Shown: piece by piece, positions 42,171-53,319 of the stretch
Position numbering within the stretch: the first letter of the stretch is position 1
How the letters are laid out: the number at the start of each line of letters is the position of its first letter
Origin: Novosphingobium capsulatum NBRC 12533
Lineage (GTDB): Bacteria; Pseudomonadota; Alphaproteobacteria; Sphingomonadales; Sphingomonadaceae
NCBI RefSeq assembly: GCF_001598375.1
Contig: NZ_BCYV01000016.1
Span: 1 to 64,000 of the forward strand
Direction of reading: 5' to 3'
DNA length: 64,000 nt
Notes under the pieces: generated by a model
The model's input: the letters and a program-made list of their open reading frames with translations, nothing else
Told to the model about the DNA's origin: nothing
The model's database searches: none
Translations under genes and position numbers: made by a program

Positions 42171-42198
42171 TTGAGCCGCTATGATGACAAGGCATAAG
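42171..42198 (+). promoter_or_regulatory. Candidate promoter of the intergenic small RNA
   Basis: TTGAGC (42171-42176) and CATAAG (42193-42198) are separated by 16 bases, matching the -35 and -10 consensus at four of six positions each. The predicted start lies at about 42201-42206, exactly where the structured RNA begins. Confidence 0.4.
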
Positions 42199-42200
42199 AC

Positions 42201-42312
42201 GGGATAAGCCCGGCGCGGCGGTGGGAGAGGACGCCGTAAAAAATCCCTGCGCCGGGTGAACCTGCCATCAAGCCGCGATTGCCATATAGTGGCGCGAAAA
42301 TCGGGCTTTTTA
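42201..42312 (+). ncRNA. Candidate small RNA with pseudoknot, about 110 nt
   Basis: The stem CCCGGCGC (42209-42216) / GCGCCGGG (42249-42256) is perfect. It encloses a second stem GGCG (42217-42220) / CGCC (42232-42235) with a purine-rich loop GTGGGAGAGGA. GGGAT at 42201-42205 can pair with ATCCC at 42243-42247, crossing the outer stem to give an H-type pseudoknot. A terminator hairpin closes the transcript. No plus-strand gene follows, so it is not a leader of an adjacent gene. I compared it from memory with SRP RNA, 6S RNA, RNase P, tmRNA and glycine, SAM-II and SAH riboswitches and see no match. Confidence 0.45.
42270..42311 (+). terminator. Intrinsic terminator of the candidate small RNA
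   Basis: AAGCC and CGATT pair with AATCG and GGCTT, with one bulged G. An inner GCCA / TGGC stem-loop extends it. A run of five T (42307-42311) overlaps and follows the stem. Confidence 0.6.
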
Positions 42313-42382
42313 CGCAAAATCTACAGTTTACCGCACGCCCTGCGCTTCATGCTTCGGGGCGTTTGCGCTGTGCGAATCGGAG

Positions 42383-42409
42383 CCGCGCCAACCGCGCCAA
42401 CCGCGCCAA
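42383..42409. repeat. Three tandem copies of a 9-base unit
   Basis: CCGCGCCAA is repeated three times without change, followed by a degenerate fourth unit (TCGCGTCAG). It lies about 100 bases beyond the acs stop. A short slippage repeat with no evident role. Confidence 0.8.
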
Positions 42410-42508
42410 TCGCGTCAGGCCATATGCCAGCGCCCCCGTCACTGCCCGGGCCGCTGGGGGCACCGTGCAGTGGCGGGGGCGCGGCAAACGCGGCGCTAAC
42501 CGGCGGGC

Positions 42509-44458
<1,950 letters not shown>

Positions 44459-44734
44459 ATGCGGAACCCTCTCGATGTGTTTGTCGTGCGCTGTGCGGGC
44501 GACGTGATGCTTGCCTCACGCTAGCCGCTTGGGCGCCTCTGTGCCAGTTGGATATAAGTCTACCATGCCGCAGGCGCGAGATGGCCGGGCGCGCTTGCAC
44601 GCACGTGCCGTGTGCCGGGTGTCGCAACATCGAAACAATCCGCCGGTCATCTCCCAAATGGAAGGTGCGCAGGCAGCGTCCATGGGTGCACCACTTGGCC
44701 CAAGGCCTGTGGGGATCGCAGGCCAAGGAGGATC

Positions 44735-45382
44735 ATGATGACGCTTTCCCGCCGCAATGCCCTGGGTGCGATCGGTGCCGGCCTACCGCTGGCAGCTGCG
44801 GCCACGCGCGCGCTGGCTGCCCCCGTGGTGCCGGCCGCGCCCTTGCCGGTGCCGGCGGGCGCGGCCGGCCACGAACCATCGGCCCCGCCGCTGCCACCGG
44901 GCGGCGTGCCGCCGATCTATGACAAGGTCGGCCTGGAATGGGTGATGGATATCCTGCCGTTCTGTTCGCAGCCCGAATACATGGGCAGCGCCCAGGACCA
45001 GGTGGCGTCAGACGGCTATCGCAACGATGTCTGGCCGATCATCGGCGGCGTGTTCCAGGGCCGGGGGATCAAGGGAACGGTGATCCCCGGCGGCGGCGAT
45101 TTCCCGGTGGTGCGCCCCGATGGCGTGGTGGTGGTCGATGCGCTCTATCGCCTGAAAACCGATGATGGGCAGCAGATCATCATCCACAACAAGGGCCTGG
45201 GCTATACCGAGCAGAAGTATCGCCTGCTGCCGACCTTCGAAGTGCCAGGCGCCAAGTATGCCTGGCTGCGCGAATCCGTGTTCGTCGCCACGCTGACCTT
45301 TCCCATTCCGCCATCGATCAAGGCGCCCGATTTCGGCCCCAATGCCAATGGCCGTCTGATCCAGGTTTTCCGCATGACCTGA
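44735..45382 (+). CDS. DUF3237 family protein, Tat-exported
   Basis: 215 residues from ATG 44735; the adjacent ATG at 44738 has better spacing from AAGGAG and may be the real start. A twin-arginine signal (LSRRNALGAIGAGLPLAAAA) and a Pro/Ala-rich linker are followed by a DUF3237 beta-barrel with PGGGDFPVVRPDGVVVVDALY and the terminal NANGRLIQVFRM. The family has no firm function. It lies 47 bases ahead of an amidohydrolase gene and is probably cotranscribed with it, suggesting joint processing of a small molecule in the periplasm. Confidence 0.85.
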   Translation: MMTLSRRNALGAIGAGLPLAAAATRALAAPVVPAAPLPVPAGAAGHEPSAPPLPPGGVPPIYDKVGLEWVMDILPFCSQPEYMGSAQDQVASDGYRNDVWPIIGGVFQGRGIKGTVIPGGGDFPVVRPDGVVVVDALYRLKTDDGQQIIIHNKGLGYTEQKYRLLPTFEVPGAKYAWLRESVFVATLTFPIPPSIKAPDFGPNANGRLIQVFRMT

Positions 45383-45429
45383 CGCGAAAGGCACTCCCGC
45401 TGCGATGCCAGAGGCGCTAGGCACAGACC

Positions 45430-46746
45430 ATGCTCGTCCGCTCGCTTCTGCTCGCCGCGCTCTGCGCCTCTGCCACTCCCGCGCTGGCGCAAGCGGCGCC
45501 GGATAGCACCGTCCCAGACAGCACCGTTTATGTGCGCGCCGGGCGCCTGATCGATCCGGAAAGCGGCCAGGTTCTGACCAGCCGCCTGATCCGGGTGGAG
45601 CAGGGCCGGGTGGCCGCGATCACCGCCGATGGCCCCGGCGCGGCGGCGATCCCGGCGGGCGCGCGGGTGATCGACTGGAGCGGCTATACCGTGCTGCCCG
45701 GCCTGATCGACATGCACGTGCACCTGGCCGACATGGACCAGTCGGAAAACGTCGCCGATCCGCTGCTGCATTCGGCCATGGAAATTGCCTATGTCGGCGC
45801 GCGCAACGCCCGCACCACGCTGATGGCCGGCTTTACCACGGTGCACAATTGCGGCAATTTTCGCGCCTATGCCGATGTGGAACTGCGCAATGCGATCAAC
45901 CGCGGCGATGTGATTGGTCCGCGCATCAGCGCGGTGGGCGCCTATGTGACGATTCCCGGCGGCGGCGGCGAAGTGACCGGCTTTTCCCCCGATGTGGAAG
46001 TGCCGGCCGACATGCGCGCCGGCGTGGTGGCCGATGCCGCCGATACCACGCGCAAGGTCAACGCGCTGTTCCAGCATGGCGCGGATTCGATCAAGCTGAT
46101 CGCGACGGGTGCGGTGCTCGCCCAGGGGACGGAGCCGGGCCAGCAGGAACTGAGCGAGGACGAGATGCGTGCCGCGGTCACCGTGGCCAAGGCGCGCGGA
46201 TCGTGGGTTACCGCCCATGCCCACGGTGCCGCCGGCATCAAATCGGCCATGCGCGCCGGGGTCAAGGCGATCGAGCATGCCAGCCTGATCGATGACGAGG
46301 GCATTGCCATGGCCAAGGCCAAGGGCGTGTGGCTCGACATGGATATCTACGACGGTGACTATATCGCCGACTATGGCCGGGCCCACCACTGGCCGGCCGA
46401 CATGCTGCGCAAGAACGACGATACCACGCAGGCCCAGCGCGATGGCTTTGCCAAGGCGGTCAAGGCCGGGGTCAAGCTGTCGTTCGGCACCGATGCCGGG
46501 GTCTATCCCCACGGCTTCAACGCCCGCCAGTTCAAGTACATGGTCCGCTATGGCATGACCCCGATGCAGGCGATCCAGGCCGCCACCACGGTGTCGGCCG
46601 ATCTGCTCGGGTGGAGCAAGGACGTGGGCGCGCTGTCGCCCGGCCACTATGCCGACATGATCGCGGTCAAGGGTGATCCCCTGGCCGACATTTCGGTGCT
46701 GGAGCATGTCGATCACGTGATCAAGGGCGGCGATGTGGTGAAGTGA
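45430..46746 (+). CDS. Metal-dependent amidohydrolase, exported
   Basis: 438 residues with a signal peptide ending at ALA-QA (about 21). The amidohydrolase barrel has the metal motif HVH (His96, His98) in GLIDMHVHLAD. The lysine expected to be carboxylated is in DSIKLIATG. Histidines lie in TAHAHG and IEHASL, and the catalytic Asp in LSFGTDAGVYPHG. This matches the imidazolonepropionase/Xaa-Pro dipeptidase-like group of secreted hydrolases common in sphingomonads. Known members cleave cyclic amides or proline dipeptides; the substrate here is unknown. A tandem hairpin repeat follows the gene. Confidence 0.9.
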   Translation: MLVRSLLLAALCASATPALAQAAPDSTVPDSTVYVRAGRLIDPESGQVLTSRLIRVEQGRVAAITADGPGAAAIPAGARVIDWSGYTVLPGLIDMHVHLADMDQSENVADPLLHSAMEIAYVGARNARTTLMAGFTTVHNCGNFRAYADVELRNAINRGDVIGPRISAVGAYVTIPGGGGEVTGFSPDVEVPADMRAGVVADAADTTRKVNALFQHGADSIKLIATGAVLAQGTEPGQQELSEDEMRAAVTVAKARGSWVTAHAHGAAGIKSAMRAGVKAIEHASLIDDEGIAMAKAKGVWLDMDIYDGDYIADYGRAHHWPADMLRKNDDTTQAQRDGFAKAVKAGVKLSFGTDAGVYPHGFNARQFKYMVRYGMTPMQAIQAATTVSADLLGWSKDVGALSPGHYADMIAVKGDPLADISVLEHVDHVIKGGDVVK

Positions 46747-46757
46747 GCGCACGGCTT

Positions 46758-46857
46758 CCACCACCCCCCGACCCGTTCCTCTAAAGACTAGGGGGGGGGA
46801 GGAATTACAATATCTTATGATCCCTCCTCTTGAGAGTAGGGGGTTTGGGGGTGGTGG
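46758..46857. repeat. Palindromic intergenic repeat, double-hairpin copy (degenerate)
   Basis: The element begins CCACCACCCCCCG and ends GGGGGTGGTGG, so its ends are inverted copies of each other. Inside are two CCTCCTCT / AGAGGAGG-type hairpins, the left one decayed. The same plan is seen, better preserved, at 56750-56839, and a one-hairpin version at 13463-13508. It occupies half of the gap between the amidohydrolase and phosphatase genes. Confidence 0.8.
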
Positions 46858-46947
46858 AAACCTGGCCCCAAGCTATGCTTGGACAGAAGCTGCCCAAGTC
46901 TCTATTCCAGCGGCCGATTCCTTCCCCCCAATGGAACAAAGCCCAGC

Positions 46948-48591
46948 ATGAGCGACCAATCCGACAAGCCCGCCGGCCCCGCCCTCGATCGCCGCAGCCT
47001 TTTGGCCGGGCTTGCCATTACCGGCGCTGCCGCCGGGGTTGATGCCGCGGCTGCCGCCCCGCGCGCCGGGGCCGGAAGCCGCGCCAAGGTCGATGCCGCA
47101 CTGCGCGCCAAGATCGATACGGTCGTGGTGATCTATGCCGAAAACCGCAGCTTCAACAATCTCTTCCCCGATTTTCCGGGGCTGCAGCAGCCGCTTGCCG
47201 CCGTGCCGGTGGAGCGGGCCCGGCAGCGCGATCGCGATGGCCGCGTGCTGGAAACCCTGCCCAAGGTCTGGGAAGGCATGGTGCCCGACAAGCAGGTGGT
47301 GGAACACGCCGAGTTCCATATCGACGAAGACGCCATAACCGGCCTGCCCAATGCGCCCTTTGCGCTCAAGACGCCCGAAGGCGATCCGCTGCCCCATGGC
47401 GTGGTGACGCGTGACCTGATCCACAGCTTCTACAACAACCAGTGGCAGATCAACGGCGGGCGCAACGATGGCTTTGTCGCCTGGGGCGATAGCGGCGGGC
47501 TGGTCATGGGCCATTATGGCGATGTGCGGGCCAACCTGCGGTTGTGGCAGGTGGCGCGCGAATTCACCCTATGCGACAATTTCTTCATGGGCGCTTTCGG
47601 CGGCTCGTTCCTCAACCACCAATACCTGGTTGCCGCCACGCCGCCCTATTACCCGGACGCTGACAAGAGCCCGGCGAAAGATCGCGTGGTCAAGCTTGAT
47701 CCGGCCTACAGCGATCCGCCGCGCCCGCTGCTCAAGCCCGGTACGCCAGCCAGCGCGATGGATGGCCCGGTGCGCTTTGTTGCCGATTCGATCACGCCCG
47801 ATCACCGCGCAGTCAACACCATGCTGCCGCCCTATCTGCCCACCTACCAGGCCGATCCGGCCCGGCCGGGGATGGCCCTGGTCACTTCGCAGACCCTGCC
47901 GCCGCAGACCCATGCCCATATCGGCGATCGGCTGACCGAAGCCGGCGTGGAGTGGGCGTGGTACGCCGGTGGCTGGGACGAGGCGATGGCAGGGCGCGCC
48001 AATAGCGCGGCGTTTCCCTCCCGCCCCAATTTCCAGCCGCATCACCAGCCGCTCAACTATTTCGCCAACCTGGCGCCGGGCACGGCGGCGCGCGAACGCC
48101 ATCTGCGCGACGCCGGCATGGGCGAAACCGCGCGCACCAACCTGTTTCTGGCCGATGCCGCGGCGGGCAAGCTGCCGGCCGTCACGTTCTACAAGCCGCA
48201 GGGCAACCTCAACATGCACGCCGGCTATTCCGACGTGGATGCCGGCGATCGCCATATCGCCGGGGTCGTCGATGCGCTCCGCCGCTCGCCGCAGTGGGAC
48301 AAGATGCTGGTGATCATCACGTTTGATGAAAACGGCGGCTGGTGGGATCATGTCGCCCCGCCCAAGGGCGATCGCTGGGGGCCGGGCACGCGCATTCCCG
48401 CGCTGATCGTCTCGCCTCATGCGCGGCGCGGCCATGTCGATCACACGATCTACGATACCGGCTCGATCGCGCGCTTCCTGGTGCGGCGCTTTGGCCTCAA
48501 GACCCTGCCGGGGCTGGTCGAGCGGGACAAGGCGATGATCGCCGCAGGCGGACCGCCGCCCGGTGACCTGACCGGCGCGCTGATCGTCTGA
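46948..48591 (+). CDS. AcpA/phospholipase C-type phosphoesterase, Tat-exported
   Basis: 547 residues from ATG 46948; an ATG 69 bases upstream gives an unlikely extra N-terminus before the twin-arginine signal (DRRSLLAGLAITGAAAG). The alkaline-phosphatase-fold metal site is visible: VVVIYAENRSFNNLF near the N-terminus, the asparagine after FMGAFGGSFLNHQY, and the C-terminal IITFDENGGWWDHVAPP with Asp, Glu and His ligands. This is the acid phosphatase AcpA / phospholipase C superfamily, which releases phosphate from phosphomonoesters or phospholipids outside the cytoplasm. The exact substrate is not evident. It is a single gene, convergent with the hem genes. Confidence 0.9.
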   Translation: MSDQSDKPAGPALDRRSLLAGLAITGAAAGVDAAAAAPRAGAGSRAKVDAALRAKIDTVVVIYAENRSFNNLFPDFPGLQQPLAAVPVERARQRDRDGRVLETLPKVWEGMVPDKQVVEHAEFHIDEDAITGLPNAPFALKTPEGDPLPHGVVTRDLIHSFYNNQWQINGGRNDGFVAWGDSGGLVMGHYGDVRANLRLWQVAREFTLCDNFFMGAFGGSFLNHQYLVAATPPYYPDADKSPAKDRVVKLDPAYSDPPRPLLKPGTPASAMDGPVRFVADSITPDHRAVNTMLPPYLPTYQADPARPGMALVTSQTLPPQTHAHIGDRLTEAGVEWAWYAGGWDEAMAGRANSAAFPSRPNFQPHHQPLNYFANLAPGTAARERHLRDAGMGETARTNLFLADAAAGKLPAVTFYKPQGNLNMHAGYSDVDAGDRHIAGVVDALRRSPQWDKMLVIITFDENGGWWDHVAPPKGDRWGPGTRIPALIVSPHARRGHVDHTIYDTGSIARFLVRRFGLKTLPGLVERDKAMIAAGGPPPGDLTGALIV

Positions 48592-48613
48592 TCAGCGCTG
48601 CCGGCGCCGGCGC

Positions 48614-49549
48614 TCAGGCGGCGGTGTCGGTCTGCGCCGCCTGTGGGGCTGGGCTGGGCGTTGGCGTGGGCTGCGGCGCGGCTTGCGCCGGGGCCTGGCC
48701 GGCAGGGGCTGCCACCGGCGGCAAGGGCTGCGGCGCGGGCAGCACCATCGCGGCGGTTTCCAACTGGTCCAGCGCATGCTGCGCCGCCACCCAGTCGCGG
48801 GCGTGGGCCAGCCATTCGGTGGCGGCGTCCTTGCCGGGCATGCGCTCCACATCGCTGATCGCGGCGTCGACGCGGCCACCGGCCAGCGCCAGGCGGGCGT
48901 GATCGGCGCGCGCCTCGGGCGTGGCGTTGGGGCCTTCATCGTGGCGGATCACGAACAGGCCGGCGATCTGGCCCGAAATCCAGTCCCAGGTATTGCCGCG
49001 CGGGGTCTTGCCCATCAGCTGCGGCTCGATCCCCGCCAGCTCTTCCGACAGGTTGACCAGCGTGACCGGGTGGGCGGCGGCGGCGATCACGCGGTCCACC
49101 GCGCCCGGCTGGCTGGCGCCAAAGCGCACGCGCAGCTGGTTTTCCAGGATGCCCAGCGGCTGGCCGCGCTCGATGGCGCGGCGCGCGGCAAAGGCCACCA
49201 GCAGCGCTTCGGCGCGGCTGGCCTGGCCGGCGGCGGCATTGGCCTGCTGGTTCAGTTCGGCCAGGCGCTGCTCCAGCGCGGAAACCTTGGCCGATGTGCT
49301 GGCGAGCACGGCATCGCTCGCCGCGCTGCTGGCAGCGGCCACGACCGCTTCGGAGGCGACGGCGGCGGGTACATCGCCACTGGCACTGGCCATTGGGCCA
49401 AGGTCCAGCCGCAGCCAGCCTTCGCGCGCGGCGAGCCAGGCACCGGCGCCGCCCAGGGCCAGGATCACGATCAGCACCAACCCCACCAGCAACCGTCCCC
49501 CGCCACGGCGGCGCGGCGGATTTGTTTGTGCGTATGGCGTATCCTGCAT
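48614..49549 (-). CDS. Membrane-anchored mitofilin/HemX-like protein
   Basis: 311 residues. A basic N-terminus (NPPRRRGGGR) is followed by one membrane helix (LLVGLVLIVILALGGAGAW) and then an Ala/Ser-rich, probably coiled-coil region (about 85-125, ALEQRLAELNQQANAAAGQ). A helical domain follows and the tail of about 45 residues is Pro/Ala/Gln-rich. A gene of this kind regularly follows hemD in alphaproteobacteria and is thought to be a distant relative of mitofilin and HemX. Its function is not established. It starts 31 bases after hemD. The start at 49549 is the first that gives the basic-helix N-terminus. Confidence 0.82.
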   Translation of the reverse strand: MQDTPYAQTNPPRRRGGGRLLVGLVLIVILALGGAGAWLAAREGWLRLDLGPMASASGDVPAAVASEAVVAAASSAASDAVLASTSAKVSALEQRLAELNQQANAAAGQASRAEALLVAFAARRAIERGQPLGILENQLRVRFGASQPGAVDRVIAAAAHPVTLVNLSEELAGIEPQLMGKTPRGNTWDWISGQIAGLFVIRHDEGPNATPEARADHARLALAGGRVDAAISDVERMPGKDAATEWLAHARDWVAAQHALDQLETAAMVLPAPQPLPPVAAPAGQAPAQAAPQPTPTPSPAPQAAQTDTAA

Positions 49550-49580
49550 CAATCTTTTTCGCTTGTTCGTGGCCCCGAAG

Positions 49581-50258
49581 TCACAGGTTCTGGCACATTT
49601 GCCGGGCCAGCGCCAGCAATGGTTGATCGCGCCGCATTGCGGAAATTTCAACGGCTTGCCAGCCCACGCCGGCCATCTGCGCGATTCGCGGCGCCAGGCA
49701 GGCCAGGCCCACATGGCCGCGCGCCAGGCCCAGCCGGCCGCACTCCTGGGCAAAATGGCGCGCCGCTTCGCCCGAATGCAGCGCCACCACGCAAGGGCGG
49801 CGCAGCATGTCCTGCGCGGCGGGCGCCAGGGGCAACGGCTGTGCGGCATAGAGCGTAAGGGTATCCACCACCACGCCCTCGGGCAGGGCGAGCGGCACCG
49901 GATCGGCGCCCGACAGCCGCAGATAGCGCCCTGGCGCCAAGCCCCGCGCCACGTCGGCCAGGCCGCCTTCGCCGGTCTGCGCCACGGCAAAGCCTGCGCC
50001 TCGCGCTTCGCGCGCGGTTTCCGCGCCCACGGCCAGCACGGGCAGGGCGCGAAGGGTGGCCAGGTCTGGCCCGCCCAGGCGAAAGAGATTGGCGCTGCCC
50101 GCCAGGATCGCGGCATAGCCGGCCGGATCGGGCGCCTGCCACGCTACCGCCTGCATCGCGAACAGCGGCGCACCCAGTGCCTCCAGCCCCAGCGCCTGCG
50201 CAGCGGCCACGCTCGCGGCGTTGCCGGGCTGCGGCCGCAGGACCAGCAGCGGACGCAT
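49581..50258 (-). CDS. hemD: Uroporphyrinogen-III synthase
   Basis: 225 residues. The family is poorly conserved, but the start ([24 protein letters not shown]), the two-domain pattern, and segments such as [22 protein letters not shown] and [14 protein letters not shown] [13 protein letters not shown] fit HemD. It closes and inverts the D ring of hydroxymethylbilane to make uroporphyrinogen III. The start shares one base with the hemC stop (TGATG), the usual arrangement, which supports the call more than the sequence does. Confidence 0.88.
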   Translation of the reverse strand: MRPLLVLRPQPGNAASVAAAQALGLEALGAPLFAMQAVAWQAPDPAGYAAILAGSANLFRLGGPDLATLRALPVLAVGAETAREARGAGFAVAQTGEGGLADVARGLAPGRYLRLSGADPVPLALPEGVVVDTLTLYAAQPLPLAPAAQDMLRRPCVVALHSGEAARHFAQECGRLGLARGHVGLACLAPRIAQMAGVGWQAVEISAMRRDQPLLALARQMCQNL

Positions 50259-51211
50259 CAGCCGCCGTGGAAAAAGGCGGTGATGCCCTCGGGCGCGCTG
50301 GCGAGCAGGCGGCGGGCGAGTTCGAGCGGCGTGGCGGTGTCGCTGGCGGCAAAGCGCGCGCTGTCTTCCACGCGCAGCGCGCCATCGGGGCTGAACAGCG
50401 CGGCGCGCAGCACCAGGTCGTCGCCCTCGGCCGAGGTCAGCACCGCGATCGGGCTGTGGCACGTGCCGCCAAGGCCGGTCAGCAGCGCGCGTTCGGCGCG
50501 GATCGCGGCATGGGTGGGCCCGTGGTCGATCGCGGCGAGCAGCGCGCGCACATCCTCGCGCGCGGCCAGGCATTCGATGCCGATCGCGCCTTGCGCCGGG
50601 GCGGGCAACCATTCCTCAGCCGGCAGTACATGGCCCACGCCGGTTTCGCCCAGGCGTTGCAGCCCGGCCGCCGCCAGCAGTGTGACATCAGCCTCACCCA
50701 CCTCCAGCTTGGCGAGGCGCGTGGCGACGTTGCCGCGAAACGACACGATTTCCAGATCAGGCCGGGCGTGCAGCATCTGCGCGGCGCGGCGCGGCGCGCT
50801 GGTGCCCACCTTGGCGCCGGGCGGGATGGCGGCGATGCTGGCCGCTCCTACCAAAACATCGCGCACATCGGCGCGTGGCAGCACGGCAGCGATTGTGATC
50901 TCGTCAGGGCGGATGGTTTCCACATCCTTCATCGAATGGACCGCGAAATCGATCTCGCCATGCAGCAGCGCCGCGTCGAGTTCCTTGGTCCACAGCGCCT
51001 TGCCGCCGATTTCGGCCAGCGGGCGATCCTGGATGCGATCGCCACTGGCCACCTGCGGGCACAGCTCCACCGCGCTTTCGGGCCAGCCGTGCGCCGCGCA
51101 CAGCCGCGCGCGGGTTTCCTCGGCCTGGGCCATGGCCAGCGGCGAGCGGCGGGTGCCAAGGCGCAATGGTTTGTCAGGCGCCTGCGACGGGTTGTGAGAC
51201 GGGTTGATCAT
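50258..51211 (-). CDS. hemC: Porphobilinogen deaminase (hydroxymethylbilane synthase)
   Basis: 317 residues. [15 protein letters not shown] at the N-terminus, [14 protein letters not shown] with the catalytic Asp, and [19 protein letters not shown] are standard HemC motifs. Cys251 in [12 protein letters not shown] is the residue that carries the dipyrromethane cofactor. It joins four porphobilinogens. The gene is divergent from tsaD with only 45 bases between, so both promoters are compact or overlapping. The ribosome site before ATG 51211 is weak. Confidence 0.96.
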   Translation of the reverse strand: MINPSHNPSQAPDKPLRLGTRRSPLAMAQAEETRARLCAAHGWPESAVELCPQVASGDRIQDRPLAEIGGKALWTKELDAALLHGEIDFAVHSMKDVETIRPDEITIAAVLPRADVRDVLVGAASIAAIPPGAKVGTSAPRRAAQMLHARPDLEIVSFRGNVATRLAKLEVGEADVTLLAAAGLQRLGETGVGHVLPAEEWLPAPAQGAIGIECLAAREDVRALLAAIDHGPTHAAIRAERALLTGLGGTCHSPIAVLTSAEGDDLVLRAALFSPDGALRVEDSARFAASDTATPLELARRLLASAPEGITAFFHGG

Positions 51212-51256
51212 GCGTGGCTTGCCGTAAACGGGATTATCTCTAAGGGAAAGCTCCGC

Positions 51257-52309
51257 ATGGCCCTGATCCTTGGCATAGAATCCTCGTGTGACGAAACCGC
51301 CGTTGCCGTTATCGACGGCAGCGCCACCACGCTTGCCGCCCGTATCGTGGCCCAGCGCATCGCCTCTCAGGATGACGCGCATCGGCCCTATGGTGGGGTT
51401 GTGCCCGAAATTGCTGCCCGTGCCCATGCCGATGTTATCGCCCCGATGGTGGCGGCCACGCTGGCCGATGCCGGGATGACGCTGGACGACATGGACGCCA
51501 TTGCCGCCACGGCCGGGCCGGGCCTGATCGGCGGCGTGATGGTCGGGCTGGTCACGGGCAAGGCGCTGGCGATGGCCAGTGGCAAGCCACTGATCGGCAT
51601 CAATCATCTTGAAGGGCATGCGCTCTCGCCGCGCCTGGCCGATCCGGGCCTGGCCTATCCCTATTGCCTGTTGCTGGTCTCGGGCGGGCATTGCCAGATC
51701 CTGGAAGTGATGGGGCTGGGCCGCTATCGCCGCCTGGCGACGACGATCGACGATGCGCTGGGCGAAGCGTTCGACAAGACGGCCAAGGTGCTCGGCCTGG
51801 GCTATCCCGGTGGCCCGGCGGTGGAGCGCCTGGCGCGCGAGGGCGATCCCCGCGCCGTGCCGCTGCCGCGCCCGCTGGTGGGCAGTGGCGAACCGCATTT
51901 CTCGTTCGCCGGCCTCAAGAGCGCGGTGCTGCGCGCCCGCGATTCGGGCGCCTATGCCCCGGCCGATCTGGCGGCCTCGTTCCAGCAGGCTGCGATCGAT
52001 TGCGTGATCGATCGCACGCGCGGCGCCCTGGCGCAGTGCGCACCGGGGATGACCGCGCTGGTCGTGGCCGGTGGCGTTGCTGCCAATGCCGCCTTGCGCG
52101 CCGCGCTTGAAGGGCTGGCGGCGCAGGCTGGCCTGCCGCTGGTGGCGCCCCCGGTAAAGCTGTGCACTGACAATGCCGCGATGATCGGCTGGGCCGGGGC
52201 GGAACGCTTCGCCCTCGGGCAGGCCGATCCGCTCGACCTGCCGGCCCGGCCACGCTGGCCGCTTGACGATAATGCCGCCCCCGTGCGCGGCGCCGGGGTC
52301 AAGGCATGA
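51257..52309 (+). CDS. tsaD: tRNA N6-threonylcarbamoyladenosine synthase, TsaD
   Basis: 350 residues. [15 protein letters not shown] begins the ASKHA fold. The metal motif HLEGH is in [11 protein letters not shown], and [10 protein letters not shown] and [12 protein letters not shown] complete the nucleotide site. With TsaB, TsaC and TsaE it makes t6A37 in ANN-decoding tRNAs. The start has AAGGGAAAG upstream. The stop overlaps gpsA (ATGA), a common alphaproteobacterial pairing. Confidence 0.97.
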   Translation: MALILGIESSCDETAVAVIDGSATTLAARIVAQRIASQDDAHRPYGGVVPEIAARAHADVIAPMVAATLADAGMTLDDMDAIAATAGPGLIGGVMVGLVTGKALAMASGKPLIGINHLEGHALSPRLADPGLAYPYCLLLVSGGHCQILEVMGLGRYRRLATTIDDALGEAFDKTAKVLGLGYPGGPAVERLAREGDPRAVPLPRPLVGSGEPHFSFAGLKSAVLRARDSGAYAPADLAASFQQAAIDCVIDRTRGALAQCAPGMTALVVAGGVAANAALRAALEGLAAQAGLPLVAPPVKLCTDNAAMIGWAGAERFALGQADPLDLPARPRWPLDDNAAPVRGAGVKA

Positions 52310-53319
52310 GCGGCGGTCCTGCCACCGCGCCGGCGATTGGCGTGATCGGCGCGGGCGCCTGGGGCACGGCCCTGGCGCAGATGCTGGCCAGCGACGGGCG
52401 CCCCGTGGCGCTGTGGGCGCGCGAGGCAAGCCTGGTCGCCACGCTCAACCGCGAGCGGCGCAATCCCACCTATCTGCCCGGCGCTGCGCTGGCCGAAACG
52501 ATCACCGCCACCAGCGATCTGGCCGCGATGGCCACGCTGCCAGTGCTGCTGTGGGTTACCCCCGCGCAATTCTTGGGCCAGGTGCTGTCTGGCCTGCCCG
52601 ATTATGCCGGCGATCTGGTGCTGTGCGCCAAGGGGATCGAGGCGGGCAGCGGCCGGCTGATGGCCGAAGTGGCGCACGCCGCCGCGCCTGCCGCGCATGT
52701 CGCGGTGCTGTCTGGCCCGACCTTTGCCCACGAAGTGGCCGCCGGCCTGCCCACGGCGGTGACGCTGGCCTGTTCCGGCGGCGAAACGCAGTGGCAGCGC
52801 CTGGCTCCGGCCGTGGCGCGGCCCACGTTCCGCCCCTATTATTCGGCCGATGTGATCGGCGCCGAAATCGGCGGCGCGGTGAAGAACGTGCTGGCGATCG
52901 CCTGTGGCGTGGTCGATGGGCTCGGCCTGGGGCAGAATGCCCGTGCCGCGCTGATCAGCCGGGGCTTTGCCGAAATGCAGCGCTTTGGCCTGGCCATGGG
53001 CGCGCAGGCCGAAACGCTGGCCGGGCTATCGGGTCTGGGCGATCTCGTGCTGACCTGCTCATCGGCGTCGAGCCGGAATTTTTCGCTGGGCAAGGCGCTG
53101 GGCGAGGGCCAAAGCGCGTCTGAGGCGTTGTCAGGCCGCAACACCGTGGCCGAAGGGGCGTATACCGCGCCCGTGCTCGCCGATCTTGCCCGCCAGAAGG
53201 GAATTGCCATGCCGCTCGTCGATGCGGTCGTTACCCTGGTGCGTGGCCAGGCGCCTGCCCGGGATGTCGTCGCCAGCCTGCTGGCGCGGCCCTTGCGTGC
53301 GGAACGCCCGCTTGGCTGA
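52306..53319 (+). CDS. gpsA: Glycerol-3-phosphate dehydrogenase (NAD(P)+)
   Basis: 337 residues. The Rossmann motif [14 protein letters not shown], the substrate segment [17 protein letters not shown], and the catalytic lysine in [15 protein letters not shown] are present, with [14 protein letters not shown] in the C-domain. It reduces dihydroxyacetone phosphate to sn-glycerol 3-phosphate for phospholipid synthesis. Translation is coupled to tsaD by a four-base overlap. Confidence 0.97.
   Translation: MSGGPATAPAIGVIGAGAWGTALAQMLASDGRPVALWAREASLVATLNRERRNPTYLPGAALAETITATSDLAAMATLPVLLWVTPAQFLGQVLSGLPDYAGDLVLCAKGIEAGSGRLMAEVAHAAAPAAHVAVLSGPTFAHEVAAGLPTAVTLACSGGETQWQRLAPAVARPTFRPYYSADVIGAEIGGAVKNVLAIACGVVDGLGLGQNARAALISRGFAEMQRFGLAMGAQAETLAGLSGLGDLVLTCSSASSRNFSLGKALGEGQSASEALSGRNTVAEGAYTAPVLADLARQKGIAMPLVDAVVTLVRGQAPARDVVASLLARPLRAERPLG

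Larger units (their letters stand above)
41938..42508. other. 571-base intergenic region between oprB and acs
   Basis: No protein gene is convincing here. The region holds, in order, a palindromic half-site cluster (42082-42104), a minus-strand TTGACA (42134-42129) that may serve oprB, a plus-strand promoter and structured RNA with terminator (42171-42312), and three tandem copies of a 9-base unit (42383-42409). The rest up to the acs stop is GC-rich sequence without recognisable content. Confidence 0.7.

Noticed and set aside
42201..42260. Known riboswitch (glycine, SAM-II or SAH type)
   Set aside because: The pseudoknot and GGGAGAGG loop are reminiscent, but the conserved core bases of these classes are missing and no gene follows on the plus strand.
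42383..42409. CRISPR-like array
   Set aside because: The units are 9 bases and directly adjacent, with no spacers and no cas genes.
50259..50612. HemD starting far upstream inside hemC
   Set aside because: The extra N-terminus is Arg/Ala-rich and out of frame with hemC; the TGATG junction at 50258 gives the normal start.
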